A stretch of DNA of 64,000 nucleotides from Microbacterium suwonense. Its GTDB lineage: Bacteria > Actinomycetota > Actinomycetes > Actinomycetales > Microbacteriaceae. This document shows positions 12,008 through 19,990 of the stretch, piece by piece. The DNA lies in the NCBI RefSeq assembly GCF_030296555.1, contig NZ_AP027728.1:434001-498000 (forward strand). Direction: 5' to 3'. The first letter of the stretch is position 1; every line of letters begins with the position of its first letter. The notes beneath the pieces are model-generated. The model had not been told where the DNA came from. It searched no databases and was given only the letters and a program-made list of their open reading frames with translations. The position numbers and the translations under genes were made by a program.

Positions 12008-12266
12008 TGCCGGCGTGTATTGATGCGTCGGTGAGTACTGACACGGTGGTGTGTACTGACGCCGTGCGTGCTGAGCATGACATGCACTGAGCGGGGCGTG
12101 TGCTGAGCGGGGCGTGTGCTGACGCTGTGGTGAGTGCTGAGCGTGGCTGATGCTGACGCCGTGGCGGTGAGGTCGAGACGGGCGCTGATGAGTCGGCGGT
12201 GAGGCTGGTGCGGTAACCTGCCGACTCGTGCCGCCACAGCTGGTGCTGCTGTGAAAGGCTGGAAGG
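12008..12266. repeat. Intergenic spacer of degenerate TGTGCTGAGC-type repeats
   Basis: The 259-base spacer between the dehydrogenase and the NUDIX-NYN gene is made of short related words such as GTGCTGAGC, GTACTGAC and GCGGGGCGTGTGCTGA (this 16-mer occurs twice in tandem near 12092-12123). Spacing is irregular, so this looks like a decayed minisatellite rather than an ordered operator. I see no gene or clear terminator in it. Confidence 0.6.
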
Positions 12267-13250
12267 GTGACGATCATCCCTCCCGCACCCGGCGAGCCGC
12301 GCCGTCCGCACGGGCCGCGCGACAGCGGGGATGCCTGGGTGGTTGCGGAGACGGGGGAGCGTTACTGGGGGCGCTACGGCGCCGCGGGGCTGCTCGCGGT
12401 CGATCCGCGGCGAGGTGTGCTGCTGCAGCATCGCGTGGAGTGGAGTCACTTCGGCGGCACCTGGGGCATTCCCGGGGGTGCGTTGCATGAAGGCGAGTCG
12501 GCCCTGCGCGGCGCACTGCGCGAAGCTCAGGAGGAGGCCGGGATCCCGGACGGGGCCGTGCGTGCGCGGTTCGCGAGCGTGCTCGACCTGAACATCTGGT
12601 CGTACACGACCGTGATCGGGGATGTGCAGGAGCCGTTCGAGCCGGTGATCAGTGACCCGGAGAGCCTGGCGCTGGAGTGGGTGCCGGTCGACCAGGTGGA
12701 TCAGCGACCGCTGCACCCCGGCTTCGGCGCGGCGTGGCCGGAGTTGAGGAGGCTGCTGTCGGTGCGTCCCACGATCGTGGTGGACGCGGCCAACGTGGTC
12801 GGATCCGTGCCCGACGGCTGGTGGAAAGACCGAGCGGGCGCGGCGGCCCGGCTGCGCGACCGGCTGTCGTCGTGGATGCAGGATGGCGTGGCATCGTCTG
12901 CGCTCGATCTCGGAGCGACTCGCTGGTATCCGCAGGTGTCGATGGTTGTCGAAGGGCAGGCGCGAGCGCTGACGGATGCTGGTGCTGCGCGTGCTGGCAA
13001 TGGCGAGCCTATCGGCGGCTGGCGCGTCGAGGGCGGACGCGTCGAGGGTGGCCATGCCGAGGTCGGACGTGTGCAGGTCGTGCGTGCCGAAGCGGCCGGC
13101 GACGACGCGATCGTCGACGAGGCGAGCCGCTTGAATGAGGAAGGGTCGCAGGTGACGGTCGTTACGAGCGACCGGGGGCTGCGGGCACGAGTCGAGGAGA
13201 CCGGTGCGCGAGTTCAATCTGCCGGCTGGCTGCTGCGTCAGCTGGGCTGA
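12267..13250 (+). CDS. NUDIX hydrolase fused to a NYN/PIN-like nuclease domain
   Basis: 327 residues. Residues 40-165 form a NUDIX domain (GIPGGALHEGESALRGALREA then QEEAG, a good match to the NUDIX box). From about residue 172 a second domain begins with PTIVVDAANVVGSVPDGWWKDR and ends with DDAIVDEASRL and VTVVTSDRGLRARV, the three Asp-bearing strands expected of NYN/PIN-like (YacP-type) RNases. Between them is a low-complexity insert (RVEGGRVEGGHAEVGRVQV, about residues 252-272). The chemistry of the first domain and RNA cleavage by the second are inferred from families; the natural substrate is unknown. Start is GTG 12267 after GGAAGG. Confidence 0.75.
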   Translation: MTIIPPAPGEPRRPHGPRDSGDAWVVAETGERYWGRYGAAGLLAVDPRRGVLLQHRVEWSHFGGTWGIPGGALHEGESALRGALREAQEEAGIPDGAVRARFASVLDLNIWSYTTVIGDVQEPFEPVISDPESLALEWVPVDQVDQRPLHPGFGAAWPELRRLLSVRPTIVVDAANVVGSVPDGWWKDRAGAAARLRDRLSSWMQDGVASSALDLGATRWYPQVSMVVEGQARALTDAGAARAGNGEPIGGWRVEGGRVEGGHAEVGRVQVVRAEAAGDDAIVDEASRLNEEGSQVTVVTSDRGLRARVEETGARVQSAGWLLRQLG

Positions 13251-13567
13251 GGCGCGGGACTCGGCTGGTCTGAGGCGCGCCGACTCGGCTGAGGGTGCCG
13301 AGAAGGAATCAACCCGGCTGAGACGGGAACGGTCGTGCTCTTGTACGTCTGACTGGTGCTGTGGCGCAGCGCTGTGGTGCTGGTGCTGGTGGCGCAGCGT
13401 TGACGGAAGTGCCGGTGCTGTGACCTCGCGAGCCCGAGACCTCTGTAACGCTGAGCGCATCGGTTCGTTGTCGTTGTCGTTGTCGTTGTTTCGGGTTCAC
13501 GTTCGGGTGCAGGCACCGGTGCGGGTGCCAGGGCAGGCACGTCTCGTCGCCGCCCGTCGGCGGGTCG
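13251..13567. other. 317-base spacer with a GTTGTC hexamer microsatellite
   Basis: No convincing gene in this stretch between two convergent genes. It contains GGCTGAGGCGCG-like short repeats at its start (also near 13260-13295) and three perfect GTTGTC units plus a partial one at 13467-13490. The 3' ends of the flanking genes face each other here, but I found no clean hairpin followed by a T run. Confidence 0.5.
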
Positions 13568-15424
13568 TCAGAAAGGGGCACCCACTTCTGTCGCGGTGGG
13601 ATGCGTGGGATCGACGGAGGAGGCATACGTCCAAGGCGGCGTACATCCTGGTGGTGGTGCTGATCCTGGCGGTGCGGTCGAAGTCGGCCGATCTGCCGAC
13701 GTGGATGACGTTGCTGACATGAGCGGCTCCGTGGATGCGGATGGCTCACTCGAGTCGGACGGCACGAACATGACACGTCGGGGTGCGGGATCGGGATAGG
13801 TGCGTCCGGTCGGGCTGATCCACTGCACTGTCTGGTCGGGTAGCTGTCGTGCCCGCCATCGGGCGGTCTCGGGGATGTCGGGATGCTTGAGCACGTGATG
13901 CGCCCGGCAGAAGTGAGCGAGGTTGTCGATGGCTGTCGGGCCGCCCAATGCGTAGTCGTGGTTGTGGTCGATGTCGCAGCGGTGCACGGGCTGTCGGCAG
14001 CCCGGGAATCGGCAGTGCTGGTCGCGGGCACGCAGGTAACGGCGCATCGGCTCGGTCGGAGTGTAGGTATCGGTCTGCGTGAGCATCCCGGTCGGGTCAA
14101 GGAACAGGCGAGTCCATCCTGTGCGAACGCCGGCGAGAGCGCGGGCGGTGTCGGGATGCAGCGGCCCGTGTCCGTCGAGCTGCGCGGGCTTGTCGTCATC
14201 GCCGCGGAGTGTCGTGGCGGCGACGGTGACCTGGATGGTGGCGTGAATGTTCTCCATACCGGTGCCGTGTGCTGCGGACGGATCGGAGGCGAGCAGCAGA
14301 TCGGTGAACAGATCCGCCCGCAGCTGATCGATCGTGCGGGAATCGTCGGGAAGCCGGATGAGCAGCGGGCTGTCCGGGTTCGTGCGTGGATCAGAATCCA
14401 GATCCGGGAGGGGCGGCAGGCCGAATGGGAACGGATCCTCATCCACGGGGGAATCGGCCACGTTGGTCTTGCGCGTATCGGCCTCCTCCACACCGGTGGG
14501 GGAGCGCATCTCGTGGGAGCCGGTCTCGCGGGTGAACGGGTCGGTGGTGAACGTGTCGCCGTGGAAGATCGCTCCGGACCGCTCATCGTTCCGCACCGCG
14601 GATTCCGCCCTGGTTCCCGCTGCGGGGTCGCCGGCCTTATCGGCATCGGCACCGGCGGAGCTGTCGTCGTCGGGCTGATGGGATTCGATCCATAGGATCC
14701 AGGCGTCGAGGGCCGCCCACTCGGCATCCGTGGGCTCGGCAGCAGGCAGGCAGGTGGGACGGTCCTCGGGATGACGGCGCTGGTGCCGGGCCAGGGCGGT
14801 GAGGCGGTCAAGGATCGCGACGGCGAGATGCTCGGGCAGCACTGCCTGCAACAGCGCCATCCCCTCCCCGACGGAGCGCACGGTGATCTCTCGCTCACTC
14901 CGGGCGCGCGTGTGCTGTTCGACGACCGTGACTCCGGCCAATGCTGCGGCGACCTGCCTGGCATGCGCACGGGTGCGGGCCGGAGTATCGGCCTCTGCAA
15001 CCTCCAGGACTGCCGCCTCATACAGGTTCAGTGTTCCGGCATCCACCGTCCCGGCATCGATCGCCTCCCGCACGGGCTGCGCCTCGCGCAGGATCGCCCG
15101 CACATGCGCGGGAGTGATCAGACCTTGCTCGTGAGAACGACGGGTTGCGGGGTGCACGTCGTACAGGGTGCGGGCGTCGACGAACGCGAATTCCATTGAT
15201 CCCTTTGAGAGGTGACCGGCTGCGGCATACTCCGCGAACATCGAGCGCTCGATCGCATCCCTGTGCATCGGCTGTGCTGCGACCTCTTCCGCCCAGATCT
15301 CCCACCGCTCTGCGAGCAGTGCCGCCGACTCCGCCTGCAGCACTGCGATCTCTCGCTGCTTCGACACCCACGCCTCCAACAGCGCGCCGCGCCGTTCGAA
15401 GAGAGGGATCGGATCCGAAGTCAT
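13568..15424 (-). CDS. DUF222 domain protein with C-terminal HNH endonuclease motif
   Basis: 618 residues. The first 250 residues are the helical DUF222 region; the C-terminal HNH motif reads CRFPGC, then RCDIDHNHDYALGG, then NLAHFCRAHHVLKH (about residues 490-540), the standard zinc-supported His-Asn-His nuclease fold. A proline/serine/threonine-rich tail follows. These proteins occur in many copies in actinobacteria; DNA nicking is assumed but the biological role is unclear, and a selfish or phage-related origin is often suspected. ATG 15424 is chosen; an in-frame TTG six codons upstream is unlikely. The upstream 60 bases are distinctly AT-rich. Confidence 0.85.
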   Translation of the reverse strand: MTSDPIPLFERRGALLEAWVSKQREIAVLQAESAALLAERWEIWAEEVAAQPMHRDAIERSMFAEYAAAGHLSKGSMEFAFVDARTLYDVHPATRRSHEQGLITPAHVRAILREAQPVREAIDAGTVDAGTLNLYEAAVLEVAEADTPARTRAHARQVAAALAGVTVVEQHTRARSEREITVRSVGEGMALLQAVLPEHLAVAILDRLTALARHQRRHPEDRPTCLPAAEPTDAEWAALDAWILWIESHQPDDDSSAGADADKAGDPAAGTRAESAVRNDERSGAIFHGDTFTTDPFTRETGSHEMRSPTGVEEADTRKTNVADSPVDEDPFPFGLPPLPDLDSDPRTNPDSPLLIRLPDDSRTIDQLRADLFTDLLLASDPSAAHGTGMENIHATIQVTVAATTLRGDDDKPAQLDGHGPLHPDTARALAGVRTGWTRLFLDPTGMLTQTDTYTPTEPMRRYLRARDQHCRFPGCRQPVHRCDIDHNHDYALGGPTAIDNLAHFCRAHHVLKHPDIPETARWRARQLPDQTVQWISPTGRTYPDPAPRRVMFVPSDSSEPSASTEPLMSATSSTSADRPTSTAPPGSAPPPGCTPPWTYASSVDPTHPTATEVGAPF

Positions 15425-15490
15425 GCATCCAGTGTAGAACAAAATTACGAAAAGACAAGTTTCAGACGTGATTAAACATCGAACAGAATC

Positions 15491-15868
15491 TCACTCGGAT
15501 TGGTCTCGCCTTCGCAAGCGGTCGATCTCGCGCCGCTCGCGTTTGGTCGGGCGCCCCGCACCGCGGTCGCGCACGGCCAGCATCGCGACAGGATCGCGGG
15601 GAGGCGTGCGGTCCTCGTACGCGGTGACGGCGACCGGCGCTCCGACACGCTTGACGAGCGTCCGGCGCACCACCAGGATGCGGTCGAATCCGGAGATGCG
15701 CACGCGCACCTCATCCCCGGGCTTTACGGTCTGTGCCGCCTTCGTGCGCTCACCGTTCACCCGCACATGCCCTGCCCGGCATGCGGTCGTCGCAGCTGAC
15801 CGCGTCTTGTAGATGCGGATCGCCCACAGCCAGCTGTCGATGCGCGCCGGCTTCATGGCATCCGTCAT
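15491..15868 (-). CDS. S4 domain RNA-binding protein (HslR-like)
   Basis: 125 residues. The S4 domain is at the N-terminus: RIDSWLWAIRIYKTRSAATTA, then GHVRVNGERTKAAQTVKPGDEV. The tail is strongly basic (GRPTKRERREIDRLRRR). HslR/Hsp15 relatives bind stalled 50S subunits carrying nascent chains. The start ATG 15868 overlaps the stop of the upstream YhhN gene by 4 bases, so the pair is probably one transcript. Confidence 0.87.
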   Translation of the reverse strand: MTDAMKPARIDSWLWAIRIYKTRSAATTACRAGHVRVNGERTKAAQTVKPGDEVRVRISGFDRILVVRRTLVKRVGAPVAVTAYEDRTPPRDPVAMLAVRDRGAGRPTKRERREIDRLRRRDQSE

Positions 15869-16575
15869 CGCGAATCTCGTATCGCGAGAGTCCGGAGCAC
15901 ACCGTACACGATGAGGCCCTGGCCGAGCGTGTAGGTGAGCATGACGGCGGGGCTCATCCACTCCGGTGCGGTGTCGGGCAGGAACAGCCGGAAGGCGAGG
16001 AGGGAGTCGCTGGTGAGGAAGAAGGCGCCGCCGACGGCGACGATCGGGTGGCACCGAGCCGAGCTGACTGCGGTGCCGGCCAGCACCAGTCCGTAGCCGG
16101 CGACTGCGAACAGGAGTGAGCCGGTGTGCGGGCCGATGACGATCAGCATCCCGACCCACCATGCTGCGTAGATCAGAGTCCACCATGGCAGACGGCGCAC
16201 GCGTGCGTACCGGAGGAACAAGGCGATGTAGCCGAGGTGAGCGATGCCGAAGAACAGCAGCATCAGCGGGAGTTCGGATCCGACTGGGAAGAACGTCCCT
16301 GCGCCGTCGCCGAGCAAAGAGAACAGCAGTGCGCCGAGTAGCAGAGCAAGTGCGGACCGCGGTCGAAGGCGTGGTGCGGCGAGGAGGACGGGCAGCGTGA
16401 GCAGCGGCATCAGCGTCAGCTTGGTGGGTGCGGCGAAGGGGTTGTGCGTCGCGAGTGCGGTCACGTGGACGATCGTGAGCACGACGTACGGCACCCAGGC
16501 GAGAGAGTCGAGTAGGCGGATGCCGCCCGGCGTCCGCTCGGGTTGGATCGCGGACGTGTACGTCGATGCGCTCAC
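15865..16575 (-). CDS. YhhN family membrane protein (lysoplasmalogenase family)
   Basis: 236 residues with about eight hydrophobic segments covering nearly the whole length (WVPYVVLTIVHVTAL, LALLLGALLFSLLGD, MLLFFGIAHLGYIALFL and others). The charged motifs GDGAG, FFGIAHLGY and FFLTSDSLLAF match the YhhN family, some members of which hydrolyse lysoplasmalogen. Enzyme activity here is inferred from the family. The GTG start overlaps the upstream gene, and the stop overlaps the S4 gene. Confidence 0.8.
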   Translation of the reverse strand: MSASTYTSAIQPERTPGGIRLLDSLAWVPYVVLTIVHVTALATHNPFAAPTKLTLMPLLTLPVLLAAPRLRPRSALALLLGALLFSLLGDGAGTFFPVGSELPLMLLFFGIAHLGYIALFLRYARVRRLPWWTLIYAAWWVGMLIVIGPHTGSLLFAVAGYGLVLAGTAVSSARCHPIVAVGGAFFLTSDSLLAFRLFLPDTAPEWMSPAVMLTYTLGQGLIVYGVLRTLAIRDSR

Positions 16576-17026
16576 GATTCCACCGTCACAGAGGTGACGG
16601 CGCCATCGGCATCGAGGTGCGCTGCCGGCCAGTACCCGTCGGGGAAGTGCTCGCCGCAGGTGTCGACGAAGTGCAGCACGAGCTCACCGTCTGCGGCTGC
16701 CTCAATCGCCTCGAGCCGAAGGTCTACGGCAGCGCCCGCGAGTTCGTTCGGAGTGGGCTCCACATCGCTGAACTGGGTGACGATGGCATCCGATGTTCGT
16801 CGACGGATGCCGTCGAGATCGGCGACGATCGCTCGCAGCCGGGGAGGCGTGCTCGGACGTCGTCGACGTCGGGGCCGTCGATCATCAGCTCCACGTCGTC
16901 GCCGTCGAGATCGATGCGACCGGCGTACCAATCGTGCACGGCGACGGTGCCGTCATCGAAGGTGCTCTCGGCGCGCGTCAGCAGACCCAGATCGGGGTCG
17001 TCGATGGGCGGATGCTGTGCGGTCAT
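16572..17026 (-). CDS. Acidic hypothetical protein (frameshifted in this sequence)
   Basis: Starts MTAQHPPIDDPDLGLLTRAE and ends HLDADGAVTSVTVES, but the frame changes at the GGGG run 16841-16844 (+ strand). One extra C on the coding strand gives a continuous 151-residue protein. It contains WYAGRIDLDGDDVELMIDG and, after the break, LRAIVADLDGIRRRTSDAIV and LHFVDTCGEHFPDGYWP. I do not recognise it with certainty; it resembles small conserved bacterial proteins of the DUF2004/DUF2262 kind. Its stop overlaps the YhhN start. Confidence 0.6.
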
Positions 17027-17030
17027 GGCT

Positions 17031-17630
17031 TCACGGTAGCGCGGAGGAGTGCGCGAGGTCGCGAACGACGAGGACACGTCGGCGGGTGAGAGGCTCCGTC
17101 GGATGGAAGCCCTGAGCGATGAAGGTGGAGAGGGCCCCGTGGAACAGATCGTTGGAACGGTGTGTGCCCTCGGAAGTGTCGACCGGATACGCCTCGATGA
17201 CGCGGGCGCCGGATTCGCGCGCGTAGTCGATCGCGGCACGCAGCAGCTGCGCGTTGAGTCCCTTGCCGCGGTGCTCGCGCCGCATGACGAAGCATGTCAC
17301 GGCCCAGACGCTCTCGTCATCGAGCGGCTCGGCCGTGGCCGCCGCGATGGCGCGCGTGCGCAGAATCCGCGTCTGCGCTGCGCGAGGGCCGATGCGGATC
17401 CAGCCCGCAGCCTCTCCGTCGACGTAGGCGACCAGCCCCGGCGGGGGACCGGCTGCGATCTCATCGTGCAGCATGTCGCGGCGCTGATCGACGGTCGTCG
17501 CGTGCCAATCCTTGTTGCTCACGACCGGCCAGATGCACTGACAGCTGCGCCCGTCCCCGCCGCCGGAGAGGGAATGCTGCACGTCATCCCATCGGCCGAT
17601 CGTCGCGCGTTCTATGGTGATGGTGGACAT
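17031..17630 (-). CDS. GNAT family N-acetyltransferase
   Basis: 199 residues from ATG 17630 (STITIERATIGRWDD). The acetyl-CoA-binding region is CFVMRREHRGKGLNAQLLRAAIDYARE (motif A, RxxGKG form). The region YVDGEAAGWIRIGPRA is the usual beta-strand pair before it. The N-terminal segment QCIWPVV is typical of GNAT proteins that appear next to tRNAs and in accessory regions of actinobacteria. Acceptor substrate unknown. Confidence 0.85.
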   Translation of the reverse strand: MSTITIERATIGRWDDVQHSLSGGGDGRSCQCIWPVVSNKDWHATTVDQRRDMLHDEIAAGPPPGLVAYVDGEAAGWIRIGPRAAQTRILRTRAIAAATAEPLDDESVWAVTCFVMRREHRGKGLNAQLLRAAIDYARESGARVIEAYPVDTSEGTHRSNDLFHGALSTFIAQGFHPTEPLTRRRVLVVRDLAHSSALP

Positions 17631-17762
17631 GCATCGCACGCTACGCGGGGCTTCGGACATCGGCAATGCGTCGGCGCGCGTCGTCCTGCCGTCGATGGTT
17701 CGCGGGGGCGTTTCCGGTGGGCTACGATGGATGAGTTGCCCGCGTGAGAGCGCGGACTGCCA

Positions 17763-17800
17763 CGGGCTGTGGCGCAGCTTGGTAGCGCACTTGACTGGGG
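17763..17800 (+). pseudogene. 5' half of a tRNA-Pro gene
   Basis: Bases 17768-17800 are identical to bases 17849-17881 of the intact tRNA-Pro just downstream (33 bp, offset 81). The half gene has the acceptor strand CGGGCTG, the D arm and the anticodon stem up to CTGGGG, then diverges into ACCAGGTGAGTT and lacks any T arm. It cannot fold as a tRNA. It looks like the old 5' part of a tRNA gene displaced by insertion or unequal recombination. Confidence 0.85.
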
Positions 17801-17843
17801 ACCAGGTGAGTTAGAGCGGCGATACAACCAGAAAACTAAACAA

Positions 17844-17917
<74 letters not shown>

Positions 17918-17921
17918 CAAA

Positions 17922-17955
17922 AAGCCCTGGTGAGAAGCAATTTTCACCAGGGCTT
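17922..17955 (+). terminator. Hairpin terminator after tRNA-Pro
   Basis: Perfect 12-bp stem AAGCCCTGGTGA (17922-17933) with TCACCAGGGCTT (17944-17955) around a 10-base loop. It starts five bases after the tRNA. No long T run follows (CGTCGTTTCT), but the A-rich 5' side and T-rich 3' side make it terminator-like on both strands. Confidence 0.8.
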
Positions 17956-18003
17956 CGTCGTTTCTGGGTTACCGGCCAGAACGTGTGTATGGGGTCGGGC
18001 GTG

Positions 18004-18425
18004 TCATCGGCTGCGGAGCCATCCTGAGCGGTTCCAGAGGCCTTCTTCGGCGCTGAGGGCGGTGTCGTAGAGGCTGACTTCGGCGGTGTCAGTTTCGTCG
18101 TCGGCGAAGTCGACTGCGTCGTCGGGGTCGTTGGTGTTGTTGAGCATCGCTGGCGGCGGGTGCGCAGGGTCGGTGTTCGTATAGAGCCACCATTCGAGAG
18201 CTCGTCGTTGGTGGTGTTCGCTGAGCCCGCGGTGGTGGGTGAGGATGCGCCGCAGGGGCGAGTTGATGCCGCCTTCGATCTTGTTCGTCGTCGATGAGAT
18301 CTTCAGCTCGGCCAGCTTCGGGTCCAGGAACGTGAACAGGTGCCCGGCAAGGACCAGGCGATGCAGGACATGGTGGGCGGAGCGGAGGCGTTGGTGGGTG
18401 AACCACCACTTCTGGCCTGCTCGCG
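18004..18425 (-). mobile_element. C-terminal remnant of an IS1249/IS256-like transposase
   Basis: About 140 residues survive: KWWFTHQRLRSAHHVLHRLV, then KISSTTNKIEGGINSPLRRI and HHRGLSEHHQRRALEWWLY. The TNKIEGGIN and HHRGLSEHHQRRA motifs are typical of the C-terminal end of IS1249-type (MULE/IS256-like) transposases. The N-terminal two thirds and the DDE catalytic core are missing. On its 5' side the sequence joins a DUF998 gene near 18420-18440. The stop codon is at 18004. I could not define a terminal inverted repeat. Confidence 0.72.
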
Positions 18426-18901
18426 CCAGTGCTCGCAGCGGCATACGGGGTGCTCCGCACGATCCGCTCCGGGCGCGGGCTCGCGATCGGGGTGCTGACC
18501 GGTGTGTACGGTCTCTGCCTCATCCTGAGCGCGGTCTTCCTTCCCGACGCCACGGCGGGGTCCCGCCTGAACAGAGTGACAGTGCAGGCACGACGAGCGG
18601 CATTCTGCACCTCGTGTTCGGCGCCGTCGGCTTTCTCTGTCTCGCCGTCGCCGCGTTCGCCTACTCGTGGTGGGCATCGCCTCGCGGTGAGTCTGGGCAG
18701 GCCCGGCTCGGCCTCTGGTGCGGGATCGTCGTGGTCGTCGGGTTCGTCGGGGGAGCGGCGCTGGCGCAGTCCGCTGCCGGTGTGACGCTGCTGTGGCTGT
18801 CCGTCCTCGCAGGTCTGCTCTGGCTCGCCCTGGCCTGTGCTCACCTCTACACCGTGGTCCCGCATCCGCTGATCGCACAGCGGAGCCCCCCGGAGTCCTG
18901 A
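18426..18901 (+). pseudogene. DUF998-like membrane protein, 5' truncated and frameshifted
   Basis: From about 18430 the + strand reads APVLAAAYGVLRTIRSGRG, GVLTGVYGLCLILSAVF, then after one missing base near 18561 (GGGGTCCC where GGGGTTCCC would fit) SDSAGTTSGILHLVFGAVGF, a long hydrophobic stretch, and LACAHLYTVVPHP to a stop at 18901. Four hydrophobic segments and the GxLHLVFG motif suit DUF998. No start codon context remains: the 5' end abuts the transposase remnant. The truncation is real in sequence terms; the internal frameshift may be a sequencing error. Confidence 0.65.
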
Positions 18902-19064
18902 GCCCGCCGTGGACGTAGCGCTCGGGATCGCCGTGGGCGGATCGCTCCCCGCTCCTGCTCCTCGATGACGAAGCCGACGACGAAGGCGGTGACGAGCTCG
19001 GCGGCGGTGACCAAGTCGGCGATCGCCATCCCCGTCGCCGTCCAACGCTGCAACCAGCGTGCGC

Positions 19065-19823
19065 TCAGCGGGCGCTCGTCCCCACCCGCCAGTCGTGGTA
19101 CCGGGTCGGCGCGATGGATGCCGTGGCCTCCGGCAGCAGGTCGCGATGGGCGAGCCGTGCGCCGAAGTACGTGCCGAGCGGATCGGCCACGACCTCACGC
19201 TCGTCGTGACGGAAGCGCAGATCCTGCAGGGCGATCTCCCGGAGCGTGAACACCTCCGGGCCGCCGAACTCGATCATGCCGTTCAGCGGCTCGGAGACGG
19301 CGACGCCGGCGACGGCCTCCGCGACGTCGTCGGCGGCCATCGGCTGCACGAGGGCGTCCGCGATCTGTCCCCGTCCGCCGCGCATCGCCTCGTCGGAGAT
19401 GTTGCGGATGAACTCGAAGAACTGGGTGGCATGCACGAGCGAGTACGGCCGGCCGGAGGCGACGATCATCCTCTCCTGCTGCTGCTTGGCGATGAAGTAC
19501 CCGCCTTCCACGCGGGCGAGTCGCTCGGTGCCGACCACGGACAGTGCCACGTGGTGCCCGACGCCGGCGGCCTTACCGTAGCTGAGCAGATTCATCGTCG
19601 ACGTGGAGAAGAACTCCTGCGCGCCCGCCTCGTCGGTGTACGACGAGTTCGAGACGTCGACCACGACCTCGGCCCCATCGAGCGCCTCTTCCAGCCCTTC
19701 GCCGGTGAAGGAGTTCACGCCGGTGCTGCGGGCCGCAGCGATGACCTCATGCCCTGATCCGCGCAGCTTCGCGACCAGTCTGGTGCCGATCAGGCCGGTT
19801 CCTCCGATGACCGTGATTCTCAT
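19065..19823 (-). CDS. NmrA-like NAD(P)-binding oxidoreductase
   Basis: 252 residues. N-terminal Rossmann motif ITVIGGTGLIGTRLVAKL, then EVVVDVSNSSYTD and SVVGTERLARVEGGYFIAKQQQE, which match atypical short-chain dehydrogenases of the NmrA/NAD(P)H-binding type. Substrate unknown. It is divergently transcribed from an ECF41 sigma factor; in this ECF group the genomic partner is commonly an oxidoreductase, epimerase or carboxymuconolactone decarboxylase, so it is very likely a regulon member. See the TGTCACA site upstream. Confidence 0.88.
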   Translation of the reverse strand: MRITVIGGTGLIGTRLVAKLRGSGHEVIAAARSTGVNSFTGEGLEEALDGAEVVVDVSNSSYTDEAGAQEFFSTSTMNLLSYGKAAGVGHHVALSVVGTERLARVEGGYFIAKQQQERMIVASGRPYSLVHATQFFEFIRNISDEAMRGGRGQIADALVQPMAADDVAEAVAGVAVSEPLNGMIEFGGPEVFTLREIALQDLRFRHDEREVVADPLGTYFGARLAHRDLLPEATASIAPTRYHDWRVGTSAR

Positions 19824-19871
19824 GTCGATCCCTCATATCTCGTCGATGCGGACAGCTGTCCCTGCCCATGT

Positions 19872-19944
19872 GACCGGGACGGGGCCGTGGCTGTGACATC
19901 GGCTCTCCGAGACCGGTTGTCACAGATCGCCGCAGTGCGCTGTC
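19872..19944. promoter_or_regulatory. Divergent ECF41-type promoters (two TGTCACA boxes)
   Basis: The 143-base spacer between the oxidoreductase and the sigma factor holds TGTCACA on the + strand at 19918-19924 with TGTC 16 bases further (19941-19944), and TGTCACA on the - strand at 19892-19898 with GGTC 16 bases further (19872-19875). The known ECF41 target pattern is TGTCACA, about 16 bases, then CGTC. The two sites point to the two divergent genes, which fits autoregulation. Confidence 0.7.
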
Positions 19945-19990
19945 ATGTCTTGCAGCGGGGTGCATCGTGAGGATGAGGGAGTATGAACGC

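Noticed and set aside
17763..17843. A second functional tRNA
   Set aside because: The D arm and half of the anticodon arm are there, but there is no T arm or 3' acceptor strand.
18847..19053. Small - strand frame MQRWTATGMAIADLV after the oxidoreductase gene
   Set aside because: It starts at TTG, has no ribosome binding site and only one plausible hydrophobic stretch; I regard 18902-19064 as spacer.
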